Shown here: one piece after another, positions 8,930 to 17,736 of the stretch | Layout of the letters: each line of letters starts with the position of its first letter | Numbering within the stretch: the first letter of the stretch is position 1 | Assembly (NCBI GenBank): GCA_040902105.1 | Contig: JBBDXW010000075.1 | Span: forward strand, 164,725 to 228,724 | Direction: 5' to 3' | Source: IDS-8 sp040902105 | GTDB lineage: Bacteria; Pseudomonadota; Gammaproteobacteria; Steroidobacterales; Woeseiaceae | DNA: 64,000 bases | Notes under the pieces: generated by a model | Database searches by the model: none | The model's input: the letters and a program-made list of their open reading frames with translations, nothing else | Told to the model about the DNA's origin: nothing | Position numbers and translations under genes: made by a program

Positions 8930-10219
8930 CTAAAGCGGTATCGCAGGCAGAACGCGAGCCTTGTAGAAATAGTGCATCCCGATGCCGCGGCTCGCCATGA
9001 ACAGCATGAAGGCGAGCCAGAGACCGTTGTTGCCCAGGAAGCTCAGGGCGTAGAAGGCGGGGATGAAGACGACGAACGTGGATATGACCATGATGTTGCG
9101 CATTTCACGCGCGCGCGTCGCGCCCACGAATACTCCGTCGTAGAGAAACGACCAGACCGAAACCAGCGGCGAGATAATCATCCACGGCAAATACCGCAGG
9201 GTCGTTGCACGAACCCCGGGAAGATCCGTCAGCACATTGATGAACAGCGGCCCGCCGACAAGGAAAAGCGCACAGAATCCGAGCGCCACGTAAAGCGACC
9301 AGCGCAAGGTCAGGCGGACCGACTGCTGCAACGCATCCCTGCTTTTCGCGCCGACGGCTTTTCCGACCAGCGCTTCGGCCGCATGCGCGAAGCCATCGAG
9401 CGCGAAGGACAGCAGATTCTGCAGGTTCATCAGGATTGCGTTTGCGGCCAGTATCAGGCCGCCCTGTCTCGCTCCCTGCGCCGTGACGAAGCCGAAGGTG
9501 AACATCAACGCCAAGGTGCGCACCAGCAGATGACCGTTCACCGACAGAAAACCCGTATAAGCCCGGAGTGTCAGCAGTTGCGAGCGGTCCCACCGGCCGC
9601 CGCGCCGTTTCAATTCGGCTGCAGCAACGGCGAGGCCGGCGAACATCCCCGCGAACTCGGCAACGACCGATGCCGCGGCCACGCCGTCCACTTTCATACC
9701 GAAGATCAGGACTAATGCCAGATCGAGGACGACGTTCGTGACGTTTATGACGAGCACGATCACGAGCGGTACGCGGGCGTTCTGCAGGCCGATGAACCAG
9801 CCGATCAGCGCGAAGTTCGCGAGCGTTGCCGGGGCACTCCAGATCCGGATAAAAAAATACTGCCCGGCGAAGTGTCGTACGTCCGGATCCGCGCCGAGCA
9901 GGTCCAGCGCAAACAGGCCGATCGGTTTCTGCAACACCAGCAACACGAGTGCAACCGAAAATGCGACGATCAGTGCCTGTCCCAGGCTGGTACGAAGCCC
10001 TTCGGCATCGCCGGCGCCAAAACGTTGTGCCGCGATGCCGGTGGTACCCATGCGCAGAAAATTCACGCCGGTGTATAGAAAGCCGAAGATGGTCGCGCCG
10101 ATCGCGACGGCGCCGAGGTACGCGGCATTTTCGAGATGTCCGGTGACGCCGGTATCGACCATGCCGACCAACGGCACGGAGATATTGGAGAGGATCATCG
10201 GCAACGCGATACGCCACAC
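8930..10219 (-). CDS. dinF: MATE transporter of the DinF type
   Basis: 429 residues from GTG 10219; the frame is open upstream to the preceding stop but has no ATG or GTG. It opens with WRIALPMILSNISVPLVGMVDT, characteristic of the DinF/NorM-like branch, and shows about 12 membrane helices. It is distinct from the MATE gene at 6367. It lies 77 bp after the glutaryl-CoA dehydrogenase gene on the same strand and may be read with it. Substrate unknown. Confidence 0.83.
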   Translation of the reverse strand: MWRIALPMILSNISVPLVGMVDTGVTGHLENAAYLGAVAIGATIFGFLYTGVNFLRMGTTGIAAQRFGAGDAEGLRTSLGQALIVAFSVALVLLVLQKPIGLFALDLLGADPDVRHFAGQYFFIRIWSAPATLANFALIGWFIGLQNARVPLVIVLVINVTNVVLDLALVLIFGMKVDGVAAASVVAEFAGMFAGLAVAAAELKRRGGRWDRSQLLTLRAYTGFLSVNGHLLVRTLALMFTFGFVTAQGARQGGLILAANAILMNLQNLLSFALDGFAHAAEALVGKAVGAKSRDALQQSVRLTLRWSLYVALGFCALFLVGGPLFINVLTDLPGVRATTLRYLPWMIISPLVSVWSFLYDGVFVGATRAREMRNIMVISTFVVFIPAFYALSFLGNNGLWLAFMLFMASRGIGMHYFYKARVLPAIPL

Positions 10220-10295
10220 GTCGCGATCGAGCGGCTTCTGCCTGGCGTCTATGGGAATGGCCTGTTCGCGCCGGGCGGCACGGACCCGGGTCAGA

Positions 10296-11498
10296 TCAAA
10301 ATGCGCTTATCCCGGTCAGTTCCTTGCCGACCACGAGCTGATGCACGGTTTCCGTGCCTTCATAGGTAATGACGCTTTCCAGGTTCAGCATGTGGCGTAT
10401 CGGAACGTGCTCTGCGCTGATGCCGCTTCCTCCGAGCATATCGCGCGCGTCGCGCGCAATGTCGAGTGCCGCCCGGCAATTGTTCCACTTCGCGACGGAA
10501 ACATGGGTGGGGCTCATTCTTCCGGCATCCTTCAGCCGTCCGAGCCTGAGCGACAGGAGTTGCGCAGTCGTTATGCGCCGCGACATGTCGGCCAGGCGAA
10601 GCTGTATCGCCTGGTTGGCAGACAACGGCTTGTCGAACAGCATGCGCTCGCCGGTGTAGTTCAGCACTTCGTTGAGGCAGGCCTGCGCGGCCCCGATCAC
10701 TCCCCACGTGATGCCGTAACGTGCCTGCGTCAGGCAACTGAGCGGGCCGCGAAGCCCGGTCACGCCGGGCAGGACATTCGCCTCGGGAACCCGCACATTG
10801 TCGAAGAACAACGCCGACGTTACGGAGGCGCGCAGCGAGAACTTGTTCTCGATCTCCTGCGCGGAAAATCCCGGCATGTCCTTCTCGACGATGAATCCAC
10901 GGATGCCCTCTTCCGTCACCGCCCACACGACCGCGGCATCCGCGATGTTGCCGTTCGTAATCCACATTTTCGAGCCGTTCAACACCCAGTCCTTGCCGTC
11001 ACGCTTCGCCCGGGTCTTCATGTTTCCGGGATCCGAGCCGCCCTGCGGCTCCGTCAGCCCGAAGCAGCCGATCGCTTCACCGCGAGCCATCGCCGGCAGC
11101 CAGCGTTGCTTCTGCTCCTCCGACCCGTAGGCGTGTATGGGGTACATCACCAGGCTGCTCTGCACGGAAACGAAACTACGAAGGCCGCTGTCGCCGCGCT
11201 CGAGTTCCTGGCAGATCAGGCCATAGGAGACGCTGTTCAGGCCGGCGCAGTCGTAGCCCTCGATCGAACTGCCGAGAAGCCCCAGCTCCGCCACCTGGGG
11301 GACAAGCTCCTTCGGAAAGTAGTGCTTCTCGAATGCGTCCCGGATGACCGGGAGGACTTTGGCGTCGACGAAGCGCGACACGGAATCCTGCACCATGCGT
11401 TCTTCGTCGGAGAGTTCGGACCTTACGTCGAACAGATCGAGCGGATCCAGCGCCTTGTTGCCGGACGCGGATTTTTTGATGGGGGTGGTACTGGCCAC
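10296..11498 (-). CDS. gcdH: Glutaryl-CoA dehydrogenase
   Basis: 400 residues from GTG 11498, chosen because CAGGAG lies 5 bp upstream; ATG 11516 is the alternative. An acyl-CoA dehydrogenase with FAD-domain motifs CFGLTEPQGGSDPG and WITNG, and the catalytic glutamate region YEGTETVHQL near the C-terminus. It oxidises and decarboxylates glutaryl-CoA to crotonyl-CoA in lysine and tryptophan breakdown. Its best fit within the superfamily is GcdH, by length and the DPLDLFDVRSELSDEERM opening. Confidence 0.85.
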   Translation of the reverse strand: MASTTPIKKSASGNKALDPLDLFDVRSELSDEERMVQDSVSRFVDAKVLPVIRDAFEKHYFPKELVPQVAELGLLGSSIEGYDCAGLNSVSYGLICQELERGDSGLRSFVSVQSSLVMYPIHAYGSEEQKQRWLPAMARGEAIGCFGLTEPQGGSDPGNMKTRAKRDGKDWVLNGSKMWITNGNIADAAVVWAVTEEGIRGFIVEKDMPGFSAQEIENKFSLRASVTSALFFDNVRVPEANVLPGVTGLRGPLSCLTQARYGITWGVIGAAQACLNEVLNYTGERMLFDKPLSANQAIQLRLADMSRRITTAQLLSLRLGRLKDAGRMSPTHVSVAKWNNCRAALDIARDARDMLGGSGISAEHVPIRHMLNLESVITYEGTETVHQLVVGKELTGISAF

Positions 11499-11784
11499 GA
11501 ATACTCCTGAACGCATGTGCGGTGATCGAAACGATGATGTTACCGGAATCGGCCCGGTCGGGCAGGTGTGTTGAGCATCCCGGCGACTGTAACCGGCCGG
11601 CACTGCCTGACGGCTGCGGCAAATTGAGAACCAGTCGTCACTTTATCGTGCACTTTTAAGTCCTTGTTCAGGTTACAAGCCGCTACAATACGCACCATAT
11701 TTCACACCATCTGGCCTGTTCGGCGCGCCACTCTGTCGCGTCGTACAGCCCTGAAATTCGTCTGGGCAGAAAGTATAAGGAACG

Positions 11785-12462
11785 ATGATGAACAGAAAAA
11801 CTCTTGGGATCGCTGCGGTTGCAGCCTCGATGACCGTGATGATCGGCGGGTGTCAGACGCTCGATGCGTATACGCAGGAATCGAAAACCAGCAGCACGGC
11901 GAAAGGCGCCATGATCGGCGCGGCGGCGGGCGCCGCTGTGGGCCTCATGTCAGGCGACGACGCGGTCGAGCGTCGGCAACATGCGATGATCCTGGCGGGA
12001 GTCGGCGCGCTCGCAGGCGGTGCGGTCGGCAATTACATGGACAGGCAGGAGGCCGAACTCCGGGCCGAGTTGCAGGGAACCGGCGTCAGCGTCACGCGCA
12101 TGGGCGACAATATTACGCTCAACATGCCCGGCAACGTGACCTTCGCGACGGACAGTTCCGACCTGAGCCCCGCATTTTTCGAAGTGCTCACCTCGGTTTC
12201 GAAGGTGATGAAAGAGTACGGCAAGACCGTCGTCGAAGTTGCGGGACACACCGACAGCACCGGCAGCGATTCTTACAATCAGAGCCTTTCCGAACGCCGC
12301 GCCGGCTCGGTCGCGCAGTACCTGCGTACGCAGAATATCACTGGCGACCGGCTTCTTACGGTAGGCATGGGTGAAGCGCGCCCGGTGGCCGACAACGGCA
12401 CGAACGATGGGCGCCAGGCCAACCGGCGGGTCGAGATCACCATGGTGCCGCTGACCAGCTGA
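11785..12462 (+). CDS. OmpA-family outer membrane lipoprotein (YiaD-like)
   Basis: 225 residues. A lipoprotein signal ends in IGGC near residue 23. Glycine-zipper segments follow (GAMIGAAAGAAVG and GVGALAGGAVGNYMD). The C-terminal OmpA domain binds peptidoglycan: VAGHTDSTGSDSYNQSLSERR, with NRRVEI at the end. AAGGAACG precedes ATG 11785. It should tether outer membrane to cell wall. A strong hairpin follows the gene. Confidence 0.88.
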   Translation: MMNRKTLGIAAVAASMTVMIGGCQTLDAYTQESKTSSTAKGAMIGAAAGAAVGLMSGDDAVERRQHAMILAGVGALAGGAVGNYMDRQEAELRAELQGTGVSVTRMGDNITLNMPGNVTFATDSSDLSPAFFEVLTSVSKVMKEYGKTVVEVAGHTDSTGSDSYNQSLSERRAGSVAQYLRTQNITGDRLLTVGMGEARPVADNGTNDGRQANRRVEITMVPLTS

Positions 12463-12482
12463 CGCGCGGATAGATCTTGCCG

Positions 12483-12515
12483 GATCGCCATCCCGTGCGA
12501 GCGCGGATGGCGATC
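12483..12515 (+). terminator. Hairpin after the OmpA-type gene
   Basis: A perfect 11-bp stem, GATCGCCATCC with GGATGGCGATC, around an 11-base loop, 20 bp past the stop. It lacks a long T-tract, so it may be a weak intrinsic terminator or only an RNA-stabilising hairpin. Confidence 0.5.
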
Positions 12516-12543
12516 GTTCCACCCCTGACAAGAATAAAGAGCG

Positions 12544-12870
12544 GTGGCTTTGAAACGCGTCCTTTCAGAATGGGATACCGGTACCTGGATTGAGGGCACC
12601 GGCCTGGTGCGCCGGCTCATCGCGGACGACAGCGACGGCGCGCGCCATCAGCGCTTTATCCTGGACCTGCGAAACGGCCAGACTGTCCTGGTGGCGCACA
12701 ACATCGATCTCGCTGACCGGGTGCCGGTCGGCATCGGCGACCGCATCCATTTTCGCGGCCTGTATGAATGGAACGAACTCGGCGGGCTGGTCCACTGGAC
12801 ACACCGCGATCCGCTGGGCATCGAGGATGGCGGATTTATCCGCTACCGCGGCCGGGTATACGGGGAGTGA
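12544..12870 (+). CDS. DUF3465 family protein
   Basis: 108 residues from GTG 12544 (TTG 12550 is possible). The core is the DUF3465 signature: HQRFILDLRNGQTVLVAHNI, then GDRIHFRGLYEWNELGG and VHWTHRDP. The family looks like a small beta-barrel of OB-fold type and has no known function. No signal peptide is seen. It runs convergent to rpoH. Confidence 0.75.
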   Translation: MALKRVLSEWDTGTWIEGTGLVRRLIADDSDGARHQRFILDLRNGQTVLVAHNIDLADRVPVGIGDRIHFRGLYEWNELGGLVHWTHRDPLGIEDGGFIRYRGRVYGE

Positions 12871-12916
12871 GGACGGGCCGGTGATAACGGACGACCTGCC
12901 CGCCCGCCAAGGCGCG

Positions 12917-13780
12917 CTACGCTTGCATCGCCACCCGGAGTTTCCTGATCGCGTTGTTCTCGATCTGGCGGATGCGTTCGGCGGATACGCCGTAGTGATC
13001 CGCAAGTTCGTGCAGCGTCTGTTTTTCCTCGGCCAGCCATCGGGTTTGCAGAATGTGCCGACTGCGGTCGTCAAGATTCGTGAGCGCGTCGTTCATGCGC
13101 GAAGTCGCGTCGTCCTGCCAGTCCATATCTTCCATCAGTACGGCCGGGTCCGAATTCGGGCTCGGCAGATAGGCCGCAGGCGTGAACATCTGCTCGTCAT
13201 CGGCGTCCGGACCGGGATCGAACACGGTGTCGTGTGAACTGAGCCTGCGTTCCATCTCGGTGACTTCTTCCGGACTGACGCCCAGGTCGCCCGCAACCGC
13301 GTGAGTCTCGTCGTTCGACAGCCACGCCAGGCTTTTCTTGTTTTTTCGCAAGTTGAAGAACAGCTTTCGCTGCGCCTTGGTCGTGGCGACCTTGACAATG
13401 CGCCAGTTACGCAAAACGTACTCGTGAATTTCGGCCCGGATCCAGTGCACCGCAAACGACACCAGGCGCACGCCATAGTCGGGGTCGAAACGCTTGACCG
13501 CCTTCATGAGACCGACGTTGCCTTCCTGGACCAGGTCATTCAGCGGCAGTCCGTAGCCGAGATAGCCTTTCGCGATGTGCACGACGAAACGAAGATGGGC
13601 GAACACGAGTTCGCGCGCGGCGTCGAGGTCCTCCTCATCACGGAAGCGACGAGACAATGCCTGCTCGTCCTCCTTGCTCAATACGGGGATGGACCCGACT
13701 GCCTGAATGTAGGCATCGAGACTGCCGATCGGGCCGGCCAGGGCCAGATCGCGGTTGATCGTCGCAACTGCCGTCGTCAT
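12917..13780 (-). CDS. rpoH: RNA polymerase sigma-32 (heat shock)
   Basis: 287 residues, the normal length. Region 2 reads LRFVVHIAKGYLGYGLPLNDLVQEGNVGL. The RpoH box QRKLFFNLR, which contacts the chaperone/FtsH control system, is intact. Region 4 ends in an HTH that includes SAERIRQIENNA. It directs transcription of heat-shock genes. It follows ftsY-ftsE-ftsX as in many gammaproteobacteria but is separated by 160 bp. A perfect CIRCE operator stands 33 bp before its ATG, so HrcA repression is likely. Confidence 0.95.
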   Translation of the reverse strand: MTTAVATINRDLALAGPIGSLDAYIQAVGSIPVLSKEDEQALSRRFRDEEDLDAARELVFAHLRFVVHIAKGYLGYGLPLNDLVQEGNVGLMKAVKRFDPDYGVRLVSFAVHWIRAEIHEYVLRNWRIVKVATTKAQRKLFFNLRKNKKSLAWLSNDETHAVAGDLGVSPEEVTEMERRLSSHDTVFDPGPDADDEQMFTPAAYLPSPNSDPAVLMEDMDWQDDATSRMNDALTNLDDRSRHILQTRWLAEEKQTLHELADHYGVSAERIRQIENNAIRKLRVAMQA

Positions 13781-13812
13781 GTCTGGTGGTACCTCCGTTG
13801 GTTGGTCCGCAT

Positions 13813-13839
13813 TTTAGCACTCGACGCATTAGAGTGCTA
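13813..13839. promoter_or_regulatory. CIRCE operator upstream of rpoH
   Basis: TTAGCACTC-N9-GAGTGCTAA is an exact match to the CIRCE consensus bound by the HrcA repressor. It lies 33-59 bp upstream of the rpoH ATG, where bound HrcA would block the promoter or the start of transcription. Confidence 0.9.
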
Positions 13840-13924
13840 ACAAAACGGATTGGTTCCGTTTGGGGAAGTCCGTAAATGACATTAAAAACAAGTACTTATA
13901 TTCAATCCCGTCGGTCGGCCGGCC

Positions 13925-13940
13925 GCGGTAAAAACCGCGT
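13925..13940 (-). terminator. Hairpin after ftsX
   Basis: CGCGGT-TTTT-ACCGCG read leftward just past the ftsX stop. The stem is short and the T-run is in the loop, so termination activity is uncertain. Confidence 0.35.
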
Positions 13941-13942
13941 CG

Positions 13943-14908
13943 TTAACGCGGCTCGATGCGCCGCATATGCCGGGCCGCCGCCAGCCAGGAGCCGGCGAGC
14001 CCCAGCGCCACCCCGGTGCCGACGATCAACAGGCTCTCGGTGAAACTCAGGGAGAGAATGCTGAACGGGCTGTTGTAGAGGCCCGCGAGCCGTCCGACCG
14101 GTTCTTTCAGCGCAAACATCCCGTAGCCGACGAGCGCCAGCGCGAGCAGTCCCCCGCCCAGGCCGTACCAGAGGCCCGAGTAGAGAAAGGGCCGCCTGAC
14201 GAAGGCATTGCTCGCGCCGATCAGTTTCGTCACTTCAATTTCTTCGCGGCGGTTCTGAATATCCAACCGGATCGTATTGCCGATGATGACGACGATGGCA
14301 GCACCCAACAGGCCGGCGCCAATGGCGATGGCCCGCTGCAGCATGTCCAGGATTGCATGAAACCGCTGCACCCACTCCGTGTCCGCCTGCACGAAATCCG
14401 TCTCCGGCAGATTTGCAAGTTCCTCGTGCATGAGCGTGATCGATTGTTCAGTGTTGCTGCTGCCCGGCCGCACCACGATCGTATGCGGCAACGGGTTTTC
14501 CGTAAGGTGATCGAGTGCTGCACCGAAGCCGGACTGCGCCTTGAATTCCTCCAGCGCCTCGTCGGAGGGAATCAGCGTCACCGCCTGCACATCCGCGCGC
14601 TTTCCAATCAGCTCGGCAAGCCGGCTTGCGTCTTCGATGGACGTCCCGGATTTCAGGTACAAGGAAAAATCGAGTGCATTTTCCCAACTGCCGCTGATCG
14701 ACTGCACGTTCTTGATGATCACGTGCATTGCGGCAGGGAGCGCAAGCGTTACGGCAATCACGAGGATCGTCATCAGGCTGGCGAACGGTTGCCGGGCCAG
14801 CCTGCCGAGCGCCCCGATCGATGTCGAAACGTGGCGCAACGCCCAGGTCGTAACGGGCCGCGCCGGCTTGGCCGGAACGAACGCATCCGAGGACTTGGTC
14901 AGCGCCAC
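13943..14908 (-). CDS. ftsX: Cell division protein FtsX
   Basis: 321 residues from GTG 14908. Four membrane segments are arranged as in FtsX: one near residues 35-60 and three toward the C-terminus. The large periplasmic loop between the first two contacts the amidase activators. With FtsE it forms an ABC-type complex at the septum that switches on cell wall hydrolysis. Its start overlaps the end of ftsE by 10 bp. Confidence 0.93.
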   Translation of the reverse strand: MALTKSSDAFVPAKPARPVTTWALRHVSTSIGALGRLARQPFASLMTILVIAVTLALPAAMHVIIKNVQSISGSWENALDFSLYLKSGTSIEDASRLAELIGKRADVQAVTLIPSDEALEEFKAQSGFGAALDHLTENPLPHTIVVRPGSSNTEQSITLMHEELANLPETDFVQADTEWVQRFHAILDMLQRAIAIGAGLLGAAIVVIIGNTIRLDIQNRREEIEVTKLIGASNAFVRRPFLYSGLWYGLGGGLLALALVGYGMFALKEPVGRLAGLYNSPFSILSLSFTESLLIVGTGVALGLAGSWLAAARHMRRIEPR

Positions 14909-15624
14909 GGCCCGGGCTCCACATCAATGCCGATCCGTTCGGCATACTCGGACACGAAATCTTCCTCCTCTTCAACCTGCAACATGCCGTTTTCCAGCGG
15001 GATGCGCCGGCATCCGAGCTGATCGATGAGAGCGATGTCGTGACTTGCGATCAGCAGGGTCACGCCGACCTCGTTGAAGCGGCGAAAAATGCGCATCACT
15101 TCGAGCGACAAATCCGGATCGAGATTGCCCGTGGGCTCGTCGGCGATCAGGAGTTTCGGCCGGCTGACAATTGCGCGCGCAATGCCTACGCGCTGCTGTT
15201 CACCGGTGGAGAGTGTTTCCGGACTGCGTTTCTCCTTGTGCAGCAGGCCCACCTGGTCCAGCGCCGCGCGCACCTTGCGCGCTGCGTCACGATGACTCAC
15301 TCCCGCGATGACGAGCGGCAGCGCGACGTTGTCGAACACGGAACGGTCATAGAGGAGTTTGTGGTCCTGGAACACCATGCCGATCTGGCGACGGTACGCG
15401 GGAATCTTGCGCCGCGATACGCGGCGCGTATTCTGGCCGTCAACGATGACCTGTCCGCCGGTCGGCCGGTCGATGAGTGCGATCAGGCGCAGGAGCGTGC
15501 TCTTGCCGGCGCCGGAATGACCGGTCACGAATACCATCTCGCCCTTATCCACCGACATGGTGAGATTCTTCAGCGCCTCCTGGCCGCCGGGAAATCTCTT
15601 CGAGACGTCCTCGAGACGAATCAA
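14899..15624 (-). CDS. ftsE: Cell division ATP-binding protein FtsE
   Basis: 241 residues from TTG 15624, whose TTGA overlaps the ftsY stop. Walker A is TGHSGAGKST, the ABC signature LSTGEQQRVGIARA and Walker B LLIADEPTGNLD. It powers FtsX at the divisome. The C-terminus carries an acidic tail (QVEEEEDFVSEY and onward) that makes it about 20 residues longer than the E. coli protein. Confidence 0.93.
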   Translation of the reverse strand: MIRLEDVSKRFPGGQEALKNLTMSVDKGEMVFVTGHSGAGKSTLLRLIALIDRPTGGQVIVDGQNTRRVSRRKIPAYRRQIGMVFQDHKLLYDRSVFDNVALPLVIAGVSHRDAARKVRAALDQVGLLHKEKRSPETLSTGEQQRVGIARAIVSRPKLLIADEPTGNLDPDLSLEVMRIFRRFNEVGVTLLIASHDIALIDQLGCRRIPLENGMLQVEEEEDFVSEYAERIGIDVEPGPWR

Positions 15625-16598
15625 GACTGCCGGCCCTCGCCACCGGTCGCTAGCAAGGCGTCGATATAGTCGGCGGCATTGAACGGTTGCATGTCGTCGA
15701 CGGCCTCGCCGATGCCGATGAACCGCACCGGTATGCCGAACCTGTTCGCAATCGCGAGCAGAATGCCGCCTTTCGCCGTGCCGTCGAGTTTCGTGACTGC
15801 GATTCCAGTGAGACCGAGCGCGGCATGAAATTTCTCGGCCTGGACCATCGCGTTTTGGCCGAGCCCCGCATCCAGCACCAGCAGAATTTCCTGCGGCGCG
15901 GCTGCATCGTGACGCGCCAGCACGCGCTTGATCTTGGCAAGTTCGTCCATCAGGCCCTGCTGGCTCTGCAGTCTTCCGGCGGTGTCCGCGATGAGCACGT
16001 CGATGCCGCGCGAACGGGCTGCGTTGAAGGCATCGAAGATCACCGCGGCGGGATCCGCGCCGTGCTGCTGCGCGATGACAGGCACGGCGTTTCGCTCGCC
16101 CCATGCTTTCAGTTGCTCGACGGCCGCGGCGCGAAAAGTGTCGCCTGCCGCAAGCATTACCGACATCCCCTGATCCGTAAGACGTTTCGCCAGCTTGCCG
16201 ATGGTCGTGGTCTTCCCGGCGCCGTTGACGCCGACGACGAGAATGACGAACGGGCGGGCCGCGGAAATTTCCAGCGGGCTCTCGACCTTCGACAGGATAT
16301 CGGTCATCGCTTTCCTGAGGCCGTTGCTCAGTGCGTTGACGTCCTTGAGTTCCTTCCGCGCCAGGCGCTTGCGCAAGTCATCAATGACGCGTTCTGTTGC
16401 CTCGACGCCGACGTCCGCCATGACGAGCCTCGATTCAAGTTCCTCGAGCACGTCCTCGTCGATGCTGCCGCCGGGGACGAGGTTGGCCAGGTCGTAGCTG
16501 AGCCAGTTGTTGCCGCTGTTCAGGCGAGCTCTCAACCGTTTCACGAACCCTTCGCGCGGCGCCGGCGCGGATTCGGATTTATTTTTCCTGCCAAACAC
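15621..16598 (-). CDS. ftsY: Signal recognition particle receptor FtsY
   Basis: About 325 residues from GTG 16598 (MFGRKNK); TTG 16604 is an alternative. The NG domain is intact: GVNGAGKTTTIGKLA (G1), DTFRAAA, DTAGR and TKLDGTAKGG. It docks the SRP-ribosome complex at the membrane. The acidic N-terminal A domain of E. coli is absent, as in many relatives. It is divergent from rsmD with 17 bp between starts, the usual arrangement. Confidence 0.93.
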   Translation of the reverse strand: MFGRKNKSESAPAPREGFVKRLRARLNSGNNWLSYDLANLVPGGSIDEDVLEELESRLVMADVGVEATERVIDDLRKRLARKELKDVNALSNGLRKAMTDILSKVESPLEISAARPFVILVVGVNGAGKTTTIGKLAKRLTDQGMSVMLAAGDTFRAAAVEQLKAWGERNAVPVIAQQHGADPAAVIFDAFNAARSRGIDVLIADTAGRLQSQQGLMDELAKIKRVLARHDAAAPQEILLVLDAGLGQNAMVQAEKFHAALGLTGIAVTKLDGTAKGGILLAIANRFGIPVRFIGIGEAVDDMQPFNAADYIDALLATGGEGRQS

Positions 16599-16615
16599 GG
16601 TCAAATGAAAAATCC

Positions 16616-17209
16616 ATGACGAGACGACCACCCACTTCCCGAAGACCGGGCACGGCGCCGCCGGGCCGCGTGCGTATTGTAGCGGGAAAATGGCGCGGTC
16701 GTTTCCTGCAGGTTGCCGGCGTGCCGCAGTTGCGGCCGACCTCCGAGCGAATTCGCGAGACGCTTTTCGACTGGCTTGCGCCGCGCATCGAAGGTTCGCG
16801 ATGCCTCGATCTTTTTGCGGGAACCGGCGCGCTGGGTCTCGAAGCGTTGTCGCGCGGCGCGGCGGAGGTCGTGCTGGTCGAAAAACACCCAGAAGCACTC
16901 AAGGCACTGCGTAAGAGCATCGACGATTTCGGCGCTTCGGTTACCGTCCACGCGGGCGATGCGTTCGAATACCTGCGTCGCGCGGAGCCCGCGCCGATGG
17001 ACGTCGTATTTCTGGACCCGCCTTACGCCGACACTTCTCTCGAGGTATTGTGCGGCCTGCTCGACGGCAGGGCCTGGCTTTCGGCCGGCGCCTCGGTCTA
17101 CCTCGAGCAGGATTCGCGTCAGCAGCTCCCTGCCTTTCCGCCGGGCTGGACGGTGCGGCGCGAAAAAAAAGCAGGTAATGTCCGCTACCTGCTGCTTGAG
17201 AATATATAA
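16616..17209 (+). CDS. rsmD: 16S rRNA (guanine966-N2)-methyltransferase
   Basis: 197 residues with the SAM-binding motif LDLFAGTGALGLEALSRGA and the catalytic DPPY motif in VVFLDPPYAD. RsmD methylates G966 in the 30S subunit. It is followed after 13 bp by coaD, a pairing seen in many bacteria. Confidence 0.93.
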   Translation: MTRRPPTSRRPGTAPPGRVRIVAGKWRGRFLQVAGVPQLRPTSERIRETLFDWLAPRIEGSRCLDLFAGTGALGLEALSRGAAEVVLVEKHPEALKALRKSIDDFGASVTVHAGDAFEYLRRAEPAPMDVVFLDPPYADTSLEVLCGLLDGRAWLSAGASVYLEQDSRQQLPAFPPGWTVRREKKAGNVRYLLLENI

Positions 17210-17222
17210 GTAGGAGCATGCG

Positions 17223-17708
17223 ATGTCCGTCTCTGCCATGTATCCGGGCACGTTCGACCCGATTACGCTCGGTCACGAGGACCTCGTACGCAGGGCGAGC
17301 CGCCTGTTTGACAAGGTCGTCGTCGCGATTGCGGCAAACCCCGGCAAGGAGCCCATGTTTTCACTCGACGAACGAGTCGAGCTTGCCCGAAGCGTGCTCG
17401 GCGATTTTGGCGGCGTCGAGGTCACCGGCTACGACGGGCTAACGGTCAACTTTGCCGAAGAGCATGGCCTCAGGGTCATTGTCCGGGGTCTTCGGGCGAT
17501 CTCCGACTTCGAGTACGAATTTCAGCTGGCCAACATGAACCGCCATCTCACGGACGAAGTCGAGACGGCGTTTCTTACGCCGACCGAAACGTATACGTAT
17601 ATATCGTCGAGCCTGGTCAGGGAAATCGCGAGCCTCGGCGGTGACGTCAGCGAATTTGTCTCTCCGGCCGTCAAGCGCGCATTGCTGAAGCGTTGCGGCC
17701 GGGCCTGA
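17223..17708 (+). CDS. coaD: Phosphopantetheine adenylyltransferase
   Basis: 161 residues, normal length. The nucleotidyltransferase motif PGTFDPITLGHEDL is near the N-terminus and the second signature (YTYISSSLVREIA) near the C-terminus. It transfers AMP to 4'-phosphopantetheine in coenzyme A synthesis. TAGGAGCATGCG precedes the ATG. Confidence 0.95.
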   Translation: MSVSAMYPGTFDPITLGHEDLVRRASRLFDKVVVAIAANPGKEPMFSLDERVELARSVLGDFGGVEVTGYDGLTVNFAEEHGLRVIVRGLRAISDFEYEFQLANMNRHLTDEVETAFLTPTETYTYISSSLVREIASLGGDVSEFVSPAVKRALLKRCGRA

Positions 17709-17736
17709 ACGTCGTGATGCATTGCAGTCGATGCGT

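Noticed and set aside
9738..11510. Long rightward open frame opposite gcdH and dinF
   Set aside because: Shadow of two clearly identified leftward genes; its translation is Arg/His/Gln-rich without any family.
11660..11700. Sigma-70 promoter before the OmpA-type gene
   Set aside because: TTGTTC and TACAAT are present but only 14 bp apart, too close for a normal promoter.
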